The notes beneath the pieces were generated by a model, which worked only from the letters and a program-made list of their open reading frames with translations, did not search any database and was not told the DNA's origin. A DNA stretch of 60,334 bases, taken from positions 1 to 60,334 of the forward strand of contig CAITXU010000266.1 of the NCBI GenBank assembly GCA_903896505.1, in the 5' to 3' direction. The stretch is from an uncultured Verrucomicrobiota bacterium. GTDB taxonomy: Bacteria; Verrucomicrobiota; Verrucomicrobiia; Limisphaerales; UBA9464. A program made the position numbers and the translations under genes. Position 1 is the first letter of the stretch; every line of letters begins with the position of its first letter. Shown in pieces: positions 31,805 through 39,880 of this stretch.

Positions 31805-32959
31805 TCACCGAAGGGATTCAACGTATTCGAGTGCAACTGGCGGGCTGTTTTGAGCCAACCAGTCGCGAAGCGCGGAAAATTCTTCCTGGCGGGTCTGCGC
31901 CTTGGGCACAAGCCAAAGTCGCGATTCCGGGAGGCTGGGAAATGCAAACGCCAGTTTCGTAGCCGCCAGAGTGGGTAATCGCAGCCAAACCCGGGGACAC
32001 GAACCCACTGGAGCGCATTCTCCCGCCACCGATCGCATGAGCAGCAATCGCAGGTGTTCGCGCAGGGCGGCTGTCAGCACCCGATAGGTATTGCCGTCAT
32101 CAATCCGCACATTCGGTACCGAGGCAAAGGGAACAGAAGAGGGAGCCGACACGGGTTGCATCAGGGCATCCACGACCACAATCGGCATACCGTTGGAATA
32201 GGCAGTCATGAACTCGTCGAGGCAAACGGAGCGAAGTTCATAGGCGTTCGTACGGAGGGCGACAAAAACACAGGAACCGGCCGCTTCGCGAATCTCCGTG
32301 AACCAGTCATCGCCACTCCCAAGGTTTTGAGCATCGTACCATGCATCCAATTCCGGAATATCCTTGATGCAATTTTCAAGAGCTCGCGCAAAAAAGACGC
32401 CATCATGTTTGGCGTGGCTGATAAAGAGCTTGAGAGTCTCCGATTTTTCGTTTTCCCCAAGTAGCAATCGCGCACGGTGGAGGGCAATCAATCCAAGTTT
32501 GTGAGCGATGATCCGGTCCTCACCCAGGCTCTCGATGTTCTTGACCTGGCGACCTTTGAAGACCGGGGGCAGCTTCTTCAAGGCAATCGTCGAAAGACTA
32601 TATGCCAACAATCCGTAACCCCCTCCGGTTTTGGCGGACTCATTGATCCGGGTTGCGATCGAATCCAGCACCAGTGTCATCCCGGGATCATCCACCAATT
32701 GTTCGGTCACAAGGACTACGTACAAGGTCTTACGAGTCAGTCCTTCGCCTGCATCCAATTCATTCCAAGCGGCCTGGCTGGTGATGGATTTGACCTCCAC
32801 CCGGTCCCAGACGTCCGGAGGTGTGTCCAGATTGGAAACGGCGGGGTCCTTGGACACCGGAGCGAATGCGCGCGACAACGCCAGCACACATTCGGCTGCC
32901 TCCTTCTGGTTCTTCGGATGATAAACGAAGGTCAGCCGGAATAGGGGAGTCAGCTTCAT
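31805..32959 (-). CDS. TIR-domain protein with N-terminal extension
   Basis: 384 residues. The TIR domain lies at about 176-268: LKLFISHAKHDGVFFARALE, then LDAWYDAQNLGSGDDWFTEIREA, CVFVALRTNAYELRSVCLDEFMTAY, with Glu249 as the candidate catalytic residue. The N-terminal 170 residues (FRLTFVYHP, SRAFAP, AAWNELDAG, TLYVVLVTEQLVDDPGM) are not a family I know; WNELDAG and the strand after it hint at a second, degenerate TIR-like or sensor fold. A C-terminal 110-residue tail follows. The start overlaps the stop of the upstream TIR gene by four bases. The family makes it a probable NADase or cyclic-ADPR-type signal maker. Confidence 0.82.
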   Translation of the reverse strand: MKLTPLFRLTFVYHPKNQKEAAECVLALSRAFAPVSKDPAVSNLDTPPDVWDRVEVKSITSQAAWNELDAGEGLTRKTLYVVLVTEQLVDDPGMTLVLDSIATRINESAKTGGGYGLLAYSLSTIALKKLPPVFKGRQVKNIESLGEDRIIAHKLGLIALHRARLLLGENEKSETLKLFISHAKHDGVFFARALENCIKDIPELDAWYDAQNLGSGDDWFTEIREAAGSCVFVALRTNAYELRSVCLDEFMTAYSNGMPIVVVDALMQPVSAPSSVPFASVPNVRIDDGNTYRVLTAALREHLRLLLMRSVAGECAPVGSCPRVWLRLPTLAATKLAFAFPSLPESRLWLVPKAQTRQEEFSALRDWLAQNSPPVALEYVESLR

Positions 32960-33576
32960 GGAGTACGAAAATGCTGTGGGCTGAGTGTCCGGAGAGAGTC
33001 ACGGACTTCATCCCTGTCCGCGTCCTCACTCCAATCCTTCATCGACTGAACGCGGCTCAACGTGGAGGGAGGTGGAAACCAACGCTGCCGGTAGCGTTGA
33101 CGACGAAGCGCTGCCTCCTCCAGCCAAACCGGAATTGCGGAGGCTTCCTCGGTCCATTTCTTCAATATCGCCATATTTTGTGCGATGAAGTCGTGCAATC
33201 GCCCGGGAACCCGGTCGGGTTCGTAATACGGCTTTGAAAAATCTTCATGGTTCGGGAGCTTGACTCCCAACAATGCTGCCCCCGGTTGTGCGGCGTTTCC
33301 GTCGCCCACAATCCTCGGGGCCATGGCAAGGTCCATTTCAATGTCCACGAAGCGACTGAATTGGGTCGTGGGTCCCAGCAGGACCATGATGTGACTGCAT
33401 CCATTCAAAACCGGTTGAACTTTCTCCAGATAGTTGTCCCCGGGTAACACCGCCGTATTGAAGTTCCAACTGCGGATGCCCAGCCCCGAAAGAATTTTCT
33501 CCATCCGATTGGCGTATTCAGCGTCCGCCTTGGCATGGGACAGGAAAACCAGGGTCTCAGATGGTTGACTCGACAT
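32956..33576 (-). CDS. Small TIR-domain protein
   Basis: 206 residues. TIR-fold residues 9-100: TLVFLSHAKADAEYANRMEKIL, WNFNTAVLPGDNYLEKVQPVL, HIMVLLGPTTQFSRFVDIEMDLAM, with Glu80 as the candidate catalytic residue. The rest has a helical tail with IPVWLEEAALRRQRYRQRW, as in ThsB-like and DUF1863 TIR proteins. First gene of the cassette, coupled to the next by a four-base overlap. It lies 127 bases after the CorC gene, in a gap with no clear promoter boxes; its own promoter is likely there. Confidence 0.82.
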   Translation of the reverse strand: MSSQPSETLVFLSHAKADAEYANRMEKILSGLGIRSWNFNTAVLPGDNYLEKVQPVLNGCSHIMVLLGPTTQFSRFVDIEMDLAMAPRIVGDGNAAQPGAALLGVKLPNHEDFSKPYYEPDRVPGRLHDFIAQNMAILKKWTEEASAIPVWLEEAALRRQRYRQRWFPPPSTLSRVQSMKDWSEDADRDEVRDSLRTLSPQHFRTP

Positions 33577-33703
33577 CCCAGCAAGGGAAGCGAGGCGACC
33601 GACAGTGTCAAGGGAAGAGACTTTTGGAGGTCAATCGGCGATGAGGAGGGTATGCGGTTACCGTTACGGCAAAGGACACGATTCTCAGCCGCTTCCCGGA
33701 ATC

Positions 33704-35089
33704 TCAATCCCCGATGGCCAGTGAACCTGGGCCGGCGTTGGGTGGCGCCGTCTGTTGTTCCTCCGCAGGAGGCACCGAAGGCTTTCGGCGCAGGGTCAGG
33801 CGGGAAACCCGTATGCCTTCGATTTCCTCAATTACCAGCTCGAAGCCGCCCACAGGAATGACCTCGCTCAACCGCGGAAAGCCACCCATGAACGCCGCCA
33901 CCCAGCCGCCTACCGTAGTGATACCGGGCATTTCGATGCTTTCGCCGGTGATGTCCTCCAATTCAAACAAGGGCAGGGTTCCCTCGACATCCCACTCGTC
34001 ATCTCCGCGCGGAACAATTCTCGGTTTTTCGTGGTCGAATTCGTCCTGAATGGGCCCGACCAATTGCTCCAGAACGTCCTCCAAAGTCACCATGCCGGTG
34101 GTGCTGCCGTATTCATCGACCACCAGGGCGAGATGAAGCTTGCGCTCCAGAAAAAACTGAAGCAGTCGTTCGAGGCGGGTGGTTTCCGGAACAAAGATCA
34201 ACGGGCGGGCGACGGATCTCAAGATGGCTGCGGTCCGTCCCCGTTGACGCAGCGGATACAAATCCTTGATGTGAACCACGCCCACGGTCTGGTCGGGGTC
34301 TCCCAGTTCACATAAGGGGAATCGCGAAAACCGGCTTTGTTCCACCGTGGCCAGACATTCGGCAAAGGTCTTGGAGGCATCCAGGAAGGTGATTTCCCGG
34401 CGGGGTCGCATCACCTCGGCCACGATCCGGCGCCGCAGATCGATCGAGTTCAGCAGGATGGTTTGGCTGAGCTCGAGGCCTTGGGGAAGTTTTTGTCCGG
34501 CCAGCACCAACCGAATTTCCTCCACCGACTGCCCGATTTCCTCGGCTTTGGTGTCAACGCCCAGGCGGTCGAGCACCCAGTCGGCGGCGGCATCGATCAG
34601 GCGGATGAGCGGATGGGCGACCCATTGGAAGGCTTCGAGAGGGCGGGCGACCCAGAGGGCGACGTCCTCCGTCCGACGCAGGGCCAGGGCCTTGGGCACC
34701 AATTCCCCTGCCACGATCAAGACGAAGGACATGCTGATGAAGCCGATACCGAACAGCAATTGATGAAGCCAGCGGGAGGAGCCCAGTCCGATGCTGGCCA
34801 GGGTGGGAGCGATGGCGGTATCGACCAGCGGCTCGATGTACTGGCCCAGCAGCAAACTGACGAGGGTGATACCAACCTGGGTGGCCCCAATGACCTTGCT
34901 CAACCGGGACTTGAGGCGTCCGGCGGCAATCGCTCCCCGCGACCCCTTTTTTTTCAGGGCTTCCACCTGCGTGTGGCGCACCTTGACGAGAGCAATCTCG
35001 GCGGCGACGAAGAATCCGTTGATGACGATGAGCATCGCAGCCAGGGCGAGCTTTTCGATGCCATCCAGCAATGGCCCGGAACCCATCAT
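33704..35089 (-). CDS. CNNM/CorC family transporter, paralog 3 (full length)
   Basis: 461 residues from 35089. The start was chosen from the AGGAGGTG upstream and the ATGA overlap with the previous stop; the frame is open 18 codons further. DUF21 membrane domain at about 10-200 (IVINGFFVAAEIALVKVR, GITLVSLLLG, FVLIVAGELVPKALALRR), CBS pair at about 210-340 (VMRPRREITFLD and LALVVDEYGSTTGMVTLEDVLEQLVG), and a CorC_HlyC domain at the end (WDVEGTLPLFELEDI, VGGWVAAFMG). Family members export or regulate magnesium and cobalt. Last of three tandem paralogs. Confidence 0.9.
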   Translation of the reverse strand: MMGSGPLLDGIEKLALAAMLIVINGFFVAAEIALVKVRHTQVEALKKKGSRGAIAAGRLKSRLSKVIGATQVGITLVSLLLGQYIEPLVDTAIAPTLASIGLGSSRWLHQLLFGIGFISMSFVLIVAGELVPKALALRRTEDVALWVARPLEAFQWVAHPLIRLIDAAADWVLDRLGVDTKAEEIGQSVEEIRLVLAGQKLPQGLELSQTILLNSIDLRRRIVAEVMRPRREITFLDASKTFAECLATVEQSRFSRFPLCELGDPDQTVGVVHIKDLYPLRQRGRTAAILRSVARPLIFVPETTRLERLLQFFLERKLHLALVVDEYGSTTGMVTLEDVLEQLVGPIQDEFDHEKPRIVPRGDDEWDVEGTLPLFELEDITGESIEMPGITTVGGWVAAFMGGFPRLSEVIPVGGFELVIEEIEGIRVSRLTLRRKPSVPPAEEQQTAPPNAGPGSLAIGD

Positions 35090-36072
35090 AAAACACCTCC
35101 AAACAGTGTATCGAGGATGTCGCCGAGGGTGATCACGCCCCAATCTCGACGGTTGGCATCAACCACAATGGCCAGGTGCTCGGCGTTGCGCTGCATCCGG
35201 CGTAGGGCGTCCTCGAGGCGGGTGGTTTCGTCGAAATAAACCGCAGGACGGAGGATGTCCCCGGCCACGCGGATTCCCGGTCGGGGTTCGGAATAGAGCA
35301 CGTGACGCAGGCTGACCACACCGACGATGCGACGGTCGGGTCCGGTGTGACTCCAGACGGGAAGGCGGGGCTGGGCACCGGCACGGAAACGGTCGAGGAG
35401 TTCGGAGACTGGCGTGTTGGCGACCACGGTGTCGTATTTGTCGAGGGAACGAGCCAGTTGGCCCACGGTGCGGGTTTGCAGATCAAAGACACGCCCAATC
35501 AAGGTGCGTTCGGCCGGATGCAGTGCGGTGCCGGACTCGACCATCACCGCCCGAAGCTCGTCCCGATTTCCGAACACCCGGGTGGTGAGAGGCAGACCTC
35601 CAGTCCAGCGCAGCAGCCCGGCGGCGAAGGACTCCACCAACGAGACGAGGGGCGAGAGGACGACGTGGGCAACTTGGAACCCACGGACCAGGCGGCTGGC
35701 CAGCCGGTCGGGGGCACGGCGGAACAGTTGCTTCGGCAGCAGCTCGCAGAGGAGGTACAAGGCGAGTACAAAGCCGCTGAGTGAGGTCCAAAAAATCCAC
35801 GGTTGATCGGAAAGGACATTGTGGAGGTCGGTCACCACAATCCAGACGGCGGCAAAGTTGGCGATGGTATTGCCCACCAGCGTGGTCCAAAGGAAGTTTT
35901 CCGGTCGGTCGAGGTAACCGAGGAGGGCACGGGCTTGCGGACGGCCCTCGCGCAACCATTGCCGCAATCGCAGGCGGTTCAGGGACATCACGGCTGTCTC
36001 CATACCCGACAGAAAGAAGGAGACGAGGAGCCAGAAACCGAGGACGAACCAATGGAACATCAGGGCCTTCAT
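35086..36072 (-). CDS. CNNM/CorC family protein, paralog 2 (no CorC domain)
   Basis: 328 residues. DUF21 domain with LLVSFFLSGMETAVMSLNRLRL and LLCELLPKQLFRR, then a CBS pair (VVANTPVSELLDRFRA and LAIVVDANRRDWGVITLGDILDTLFG). The protein ends right after the CBS pair and lacks the CorC_HlyC domain present in both neighbours. It may form a heteromer with them. The start overlaps the stop of the gene before by four bases and its stop overlaps the next start. Confidence 0.88.
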   Translation of the reverse strand: MKALMFHWFVLGFWLLVSFFLSGMETAVMSLNRLRLRQWLREGRPQARALLGYLDRPENFLWTTLVGNTIANFAAVWIVVTDLHNVLSDQPWIFWTSLSGFVLALYLLCELLPKQLFRRAPDRLASRLVRGFQVAHVVLSPLVSLVESFAAGLLRWTGGLPLTTRVFGNRDELRAVMVESGTALHPAERTLIGRVFDLQTRTVGQLARSLDKYDTVVANTPVSELLDRFRAGAQPRLPVWSHTGPDRRIVGVVSLRHVLYSEPRPGIRVAGDILRPAVYFDETTRLEDALRRMQRNAEHLAIVVDANRRDWGVITLGDILDTLFGGVL

Positions 36073-37337
36073 CCGTTGCCTCCCACCTTTTCAACTAGCA
36101 ATTCGCGGATGCGGCGCTGGTCTGCGATGCGCACGGTGAACCGCAGACCGCGATAAAGGAAGGTGGCGTCCACGGGCGGGACCACTTCCGCCAGCTTGAG
36201 GACCAGTCCGCCCATGGTTTCGACCTCGGGCACGTCTCCCAACTCGGGATATTCTCGTCGGAAGTCGTCAATGCGCATCAATCCATTGACCCGCCACCGG
36301 TTAGGTCCAAGGGATTCGACCACGAAACCGACTGGTTCGCCCTCGCCTCGAATCGGTCCGACCACGGCTTCTAGAATGTCTTCGAGGGTTACCAGGCCCG
36401 AAGTGCACCCGAATTCGTCGAGCACGATGGCGAGACCGCGCTGTTGGCGCTGCAAGGCCTGAAAGAGGCTGAGCAGGTTCATGCTCTCGGGCACAAACGA
36501 GGGAAATTCCACGGCGGCATCCAGTCCGTCCCCGGGATGCAACAGAAGGGTCCGGGTGTTGAGCACGGCCACAATGGTATCGGGCGATTCGTCGTAGAGC
36601 GGTATTCGATGGTGCCGGTGCCGCCGGGCCGCCCGAACGAAGTCCTCCTCGCTCAGGTCGTCGGGCAGGGCGATCATTTGGGCACGCGGCTTCATGACCT
36701 CACGGGCGGTGCGCTGGTCGAGGGAGAGAACCTGGAGAATCAGCTCCTTTTCGCCCGTGCCCAGGGTGCCTTGCTGGTGGGCCAGTTCCACCAAATCGGC
36801 GTATTCTTCCTCCGAAACACTGGTCGTGGTCCGGGAGGCCCGCGCAGCCAGGGGAGACATGAGGAGTGCCACCGCACGTTGAAAGAACCGCCGGATGGGA
36901 CCGATGAGCCAGAGCAGGTGGTGGAGGGGCCGCGCCACCAGGAGCGCCCAAAACTCCGGACGCCGGACTGCGAGGGCCTTGGGGGTCACTTCACACACAA
37001 TGAGAAGTAGCCCGAGCAAAAGAATGGCAAAAACCAATCCGTGCCAACCCCGGTGAATGGCGGTGAGCAGCGACAAACCGACGACCCCGGCATTGGCCAC
37101 CGTATTGCCGAAGACCAGCGCCGCGAGCAGGTCGTCGGGGCGCCCCAGCAGGTCCAGGACCAGTGCTCCAGAACGATGGGAGGATTCCGCCAGCCGCCGG
37201 GCGCGCCACAGGCCGAGGGAAAAGAGCGCGGATTCAGCCGCCGCGCAGAAAAAGCTCGCGGCCGCCAACAGGGTGATCAGAGGGATCACGACCGGTAAGG
37301 GATAATCCACAGGCAGAGGATGACGGAGGGCATCCAA
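36069..37337 (-). CDS. CNNM/CorC family transporter, paralog 1
   Basis: 422 residues, first of three overlapping paralogs. DUF21 region (ITLLAAASFFCAAAESALFSLG and LLIVCEVTPKALAVRR), CBS pair (VMKPRAQMIALPDD and LAIVLDEFGCTSGLVTLEDILEAVVGPI), then CorC_HlyC (WRVNGLMRIDDFRREYPELGD, TMGGLVLKL). The start lies 21 bases downstream of the stop of the RluA-RlmK fusion gene, which runs in the same direction, so they may share a transcript. Confidence 0.9.
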   Translation of the reverse strand: MDALRHPLPVDYPLPVVIPLITLLAAASFFCAAAESALFSLGLWRARRLAESSHRSGALVLDLLGRPDDLLAALVFGNTVANAGVVGLSLLTAIHRGWHGLVFAILLLGLLLIVCEVTPKALAVRRPEFWALLVARPLHHLLWLIGPIRRFFQRAVALLMSPLAARASRTTTSVSEEEYADLVELAHQQGTLGTGEKELILQVLSLDQRTAREVMKPRAQMIALPDDLSEEDFVRAARRHRHHRIPLYDESPDTIVAVLNTRTLLLHPGDGLDAAVEFPSFVPESMNLLSLFQALQRQQRGLAIVLDEFGCTSGLVTLEDILEAVVGPIRGEGEPVGFVVESLGPNRWRVNGLMRIDDFRREYPELGDVPEVETMGGLVLKLAEVVPPVDATFLYRGLRFTVRIADQRRIRELLVEKVGGNG

Positions 37338-37358
37338 GAAATGAATCGCAAAACCCGA

Positions 37359-38963
37359 TTAGTGTATCCGCATCCACACCGTTTTCAGGTGGGCGGGTTC
37401 CTCCCGGGTGACAGGAAAATCAATCGGTTGCGGAACATAATGTTCCTGCCGAACGGTGCGTCCGCCGATTCGGACCGCATCCCGGATTTGCGCCAAAAAG
37501 GTCTCGGGTGCGAGACGGGCGGCGTTGGTGGAAGCTAGGAGCACGCCCCGAGGTGCCAGGATACCCAGAGCCGCGCCGACCAGTCGTCCATAGTCTTGTT
37601 CAGCCCGGAAGTCGCCCCGTTCCTTTGACCGTGAAAACGTGGGGGGATCCAGGATGATCAGTCCGAATTTCCGTTGCTTGCGCGCCATCCGCTGCAACCA
37701 ATCGAACGTGTCGCCAAAGATGAAGTCGTGGGCAGTCGGATCAAGGCCATTGTGGGCAAAGTTCCGGCGTCCCCAATCGAGGTATTTCTTCGACAAGTCA
37801 AGGCTGGTGGTGCGGCATCCCGCGAGGGCGGCGCAGACGCTGAATCCGCAGGTATAGGCAAAGGTGTTGAGAACTTCAGTACCAGGAGGCAGAGAGAAAT
37901 CAGCCGCGACATGACCCGTCAGGAGTCGACGGCGATTGTCGCGCTGGTCCAGAAACAGACCCACCGAGTAGCCGGACTCGAAGGAGAGTTCATACTGGAC
38001 CCCGTTTTCCCGCACCAGGAACGGGTTCTGTGCTTTCGGACCTCGAACCCATTCTGGTCCGGCCTCCTCCGGGGTGGTCGCGCGGACATCCCGCCGAAGG
38101 CGCTTCCAATAAAGCCTCGGGCCCTCGCCCGCCAGCTCCCCCGCTCGTTGCAGGAGCCAGTCGGGCAGGTGCGACGCCGCTTCAGAGGCACCATTTTGCA
38201 CCAGCCACGCGTCACCCAGTTGGTCAACGTACCACCCTGGGATTCCGTCTGCCGCACCATGACTCATTCTCCAGGCATTGGTTTCTCTGCGATCGATGAT
38301 CGCAGAACGGAGGGATTCGCTTGCGGGAATTGAGAAATCGACCGGCACCTTCCACTCCATCCGGCGACCATCGGCCGGATGATCGAGGGCCAGCCACTCG
38401 GAGTGCAGAGCCATTCGGGGCGCCTCGGTGCCTCCATATAATCGGTCCCCGATGAGTGGAAATCCCGATTCGCTGGCATGGACTCGAATCTGGTGGGTGC
38501 GACCGGTCACGGGCTCGGCCTCGAGCCAGGTTCGTGCACCTTCTCGCCTGAAGACCCGGAATCGGGTCTCGGCCCGTAGACCGCCGACCGCCAAGGGACG
38601 GGCGACGTATCGGTCTCCTGCCCGGACCAATGCCGATTCAACAGAAAACTCGGACCGTTCCACCCGATGGTCGGTGGCGCACAAATAGCGCTTTCCGACG
38701 TTGCGTCCTTCAAACTGCGCCGCCAGAGACCTGTTCGCGCGCGCGGAAAGCGCGAACACAACCAATCCACTCGTTTCCTTGTCCAGCCGGTGGGCAATCC
38801 CCAATGTGGCCCACCGCGGCTCGCGATGGCGCAGCCAGTCGTAAATCCCCTCTCCGGCGAAGGGGGCCGGGGAGTGTGTATTCCATCCCGGGGGTTTGTT
38901 GACCACCACGAGGTCCTCATCTTCATGGAGGACACAGGGGGGCGAGTGGCTGCCCGGGGACAT
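37359..38963 (-). CDS. Fusion of RluA-type pseudouridine synthase and RlmK-like methyltransferase
   Basis: 534 residues from the ATG at 38963; the frame is open upstream, but that part overlaps the protease gene. The first half is a RluA-family pseudouridine synthase: VVVNKPPGWNTHSP and the catalytic HRLDKETSGLVVF with Asp61, and RTHQIRVHASESGFPLIGDRLYGG. The second half (about 270-534) is a class I methyltransferase like RlmK/RlmI: SVGLFLDQRDNRRRLLTG, LNTFAYTCGFSVCAAL, LIILDPPTFSRSK. Both parts act on rRNA, so this would be a bifunctional modifier. The target sites are not predictable from sequence. Confidence 0.88.
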   Translation of the reverse strand: MSPGSHSPPCVLHEDEDLVVVNKPPGWNTHSPAPFAGEGIYDWLRHREPRWATLGIAHRLDKETSGLVVFALSARANRSLAAQFEGRNVGKRYLCATDHRVERSEFSVESALVRAGDRYVARPLAVGGLRAETRFRVFRREGARTWLEAEPVTGRTHQIRVHASESGFPLIGDRLYGGTEAPRMALHSEWLALDHPADGRRMEWKVPVDFSIPASESLRSAIIDRRETNAWRMSHGAADGIPGWYVDQLGDAWLVQNGASEAASHLPDWLLQRAGELAGEGPRLYWKRLRRDVRATTPEEAGPEWVRGPKAQNPFLVRENGVQYELSFESGYSVGLFLDQRDNRRRLLTGHVAADFSLPPGTEVLNTFAYTCGFSVCAALAGCRTTSLDLSKKYLDWGRRNFAHNGLDPTAHDFIFGDTFDWLQRMARKQRKFGLIILDPPTFSRSKERGDFRAEQDYGRLVGAALGILAPRGVLLASTNAARLAPETFLAQIRDAVRIGGRTVRQEHYVPQPIDFPVTREEPAHLKTVWMRIH

Positions 38964-38980
38964 TTGGACGAGTTCCCCGT

Positions 38981-39724
38981 TCAAGTGAATTCCCAGCGAC
39001 CGGTCGAAATGGCCCAGATGCTGATAGCGAGGTTGGTGACCGCATGAGCCAGCATGGCGTCCCCAAGGCGCTTGTGGCGGATGACCAACCATTGATAGCT
39101 GGCCGCGCAAATCCAGGCAGCTAGCCATTGACCGGGATGAGATGCGGAAAAGGCGGTGCAAGTCACAAAAAAAGCAACCGAGTGCCAGACACCGATCGGC
39201 ATCTCCAGAAACTTGGGATTTGCGATATAGCGGTAGAAGAAGGAGCGGTAGAAGACCTCCTCCATGGCGGGAACGACCACCGAACGACCCAGGACCCTAA
39301 TGGCCACCAATCCCCAACCGAGGGCAGGTTGACCGGCAAAGAAATTCACTGGATTCCACAATGGCTCCGCAGGGATGGTCGGCACTGGCTCTCCAGTGAC
39401 CAGTTTTCGGGCGGAATACCAAAGGACCTCCAGGGAGGGGACGATATCGAATAGTCCAATCCACAACGCGGCGACGGCCAGACCGACGACCACTCCTGAC
39501 AGGCTGATGGCCCACCGCATTTCAGTGATCAGATGCCGCCATTGCCAGAGAATGGCCCCGACGAGCACCGTCTTGGCGGCGTAAATCCAGTATTCGGAGC
39601 CGGAAAAGAAGTGTCCCTGGGCAGCTCCCAATGCCAGGAATAGGACGAAGGGGAGGACCCGGGGGAGCTCCGCCAGACCCAGCGGGTTTCGCATTGAACC
39701 ATCTGCTTCCTGTCGAGTGTTCAT
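38981..39724 (-). CDS. CPBP-family intramembrane protease (CAAX protease-related)
   Basis: 247 residues with about eight membrane segments. The CPBP motifs are EEVFYRSFFYRY (Glu-Glu and Arg), FSASHPGQWLAA (His) and MLAHAVTN (His-Asn). Layout and length resemble the CAAX prenyl protease-related group found with PEP-CTERM/exosortase systems, but no exosortase is in the window. It lies 17 bases upstream of the fusion gene, so it may be in its operon. Confidence 0.85.
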   Translation of the reverse strand: MNTRQEADGSMRNPLGLAELPRVLPFVLFLALGAAQGHFFSGSEYWIYAAKTVLVGAILWQWRHLITEMRWAISLSGVVVGLAVAALWIGLFDIVPSLEVLWYSARKLVTGEPVPTIPAEPLWNPVNFFAGQPALGWGLVAIRVLGRSVVVPAMEEVFYRSFFYRYIANPKFLEMPIGVWHSVAFFVTCTAFSASHPGQWLAAWICAASYQWLVIRHKRLGDAMLAHAVTNLAISIWAISTGRWEFT

Positions 39725-39880
39725 CGGCCCGCGAGTGTCGGAGTCGGCGGCTTAACGGCAAGCCGGAACTCCATGCTTGCCCGATTTGTCTTTGTTGCGC
39801 TTGCATTTCATTTGGGAGACAAGCAAGGTCCGCCCACTTTTCGGAATGGGTTTTGCCGCGTCTCGCGGGGTCTTTCATCT

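Noticed and set aside
30743..33576. Canonical Thoeris system
   Set aside because: Thoeris needs a ThsA-type SLOG-SIR2 (or SLOG-effector) fusion. The SLOG protein here ends without one, so the name was not used.
39773..39880. 36-codon N-terminal extension of the Gly-rich protein
   Set aside because: It has a hydrophobic and odd composition; the ATG at 39881 begins the clear coding part.
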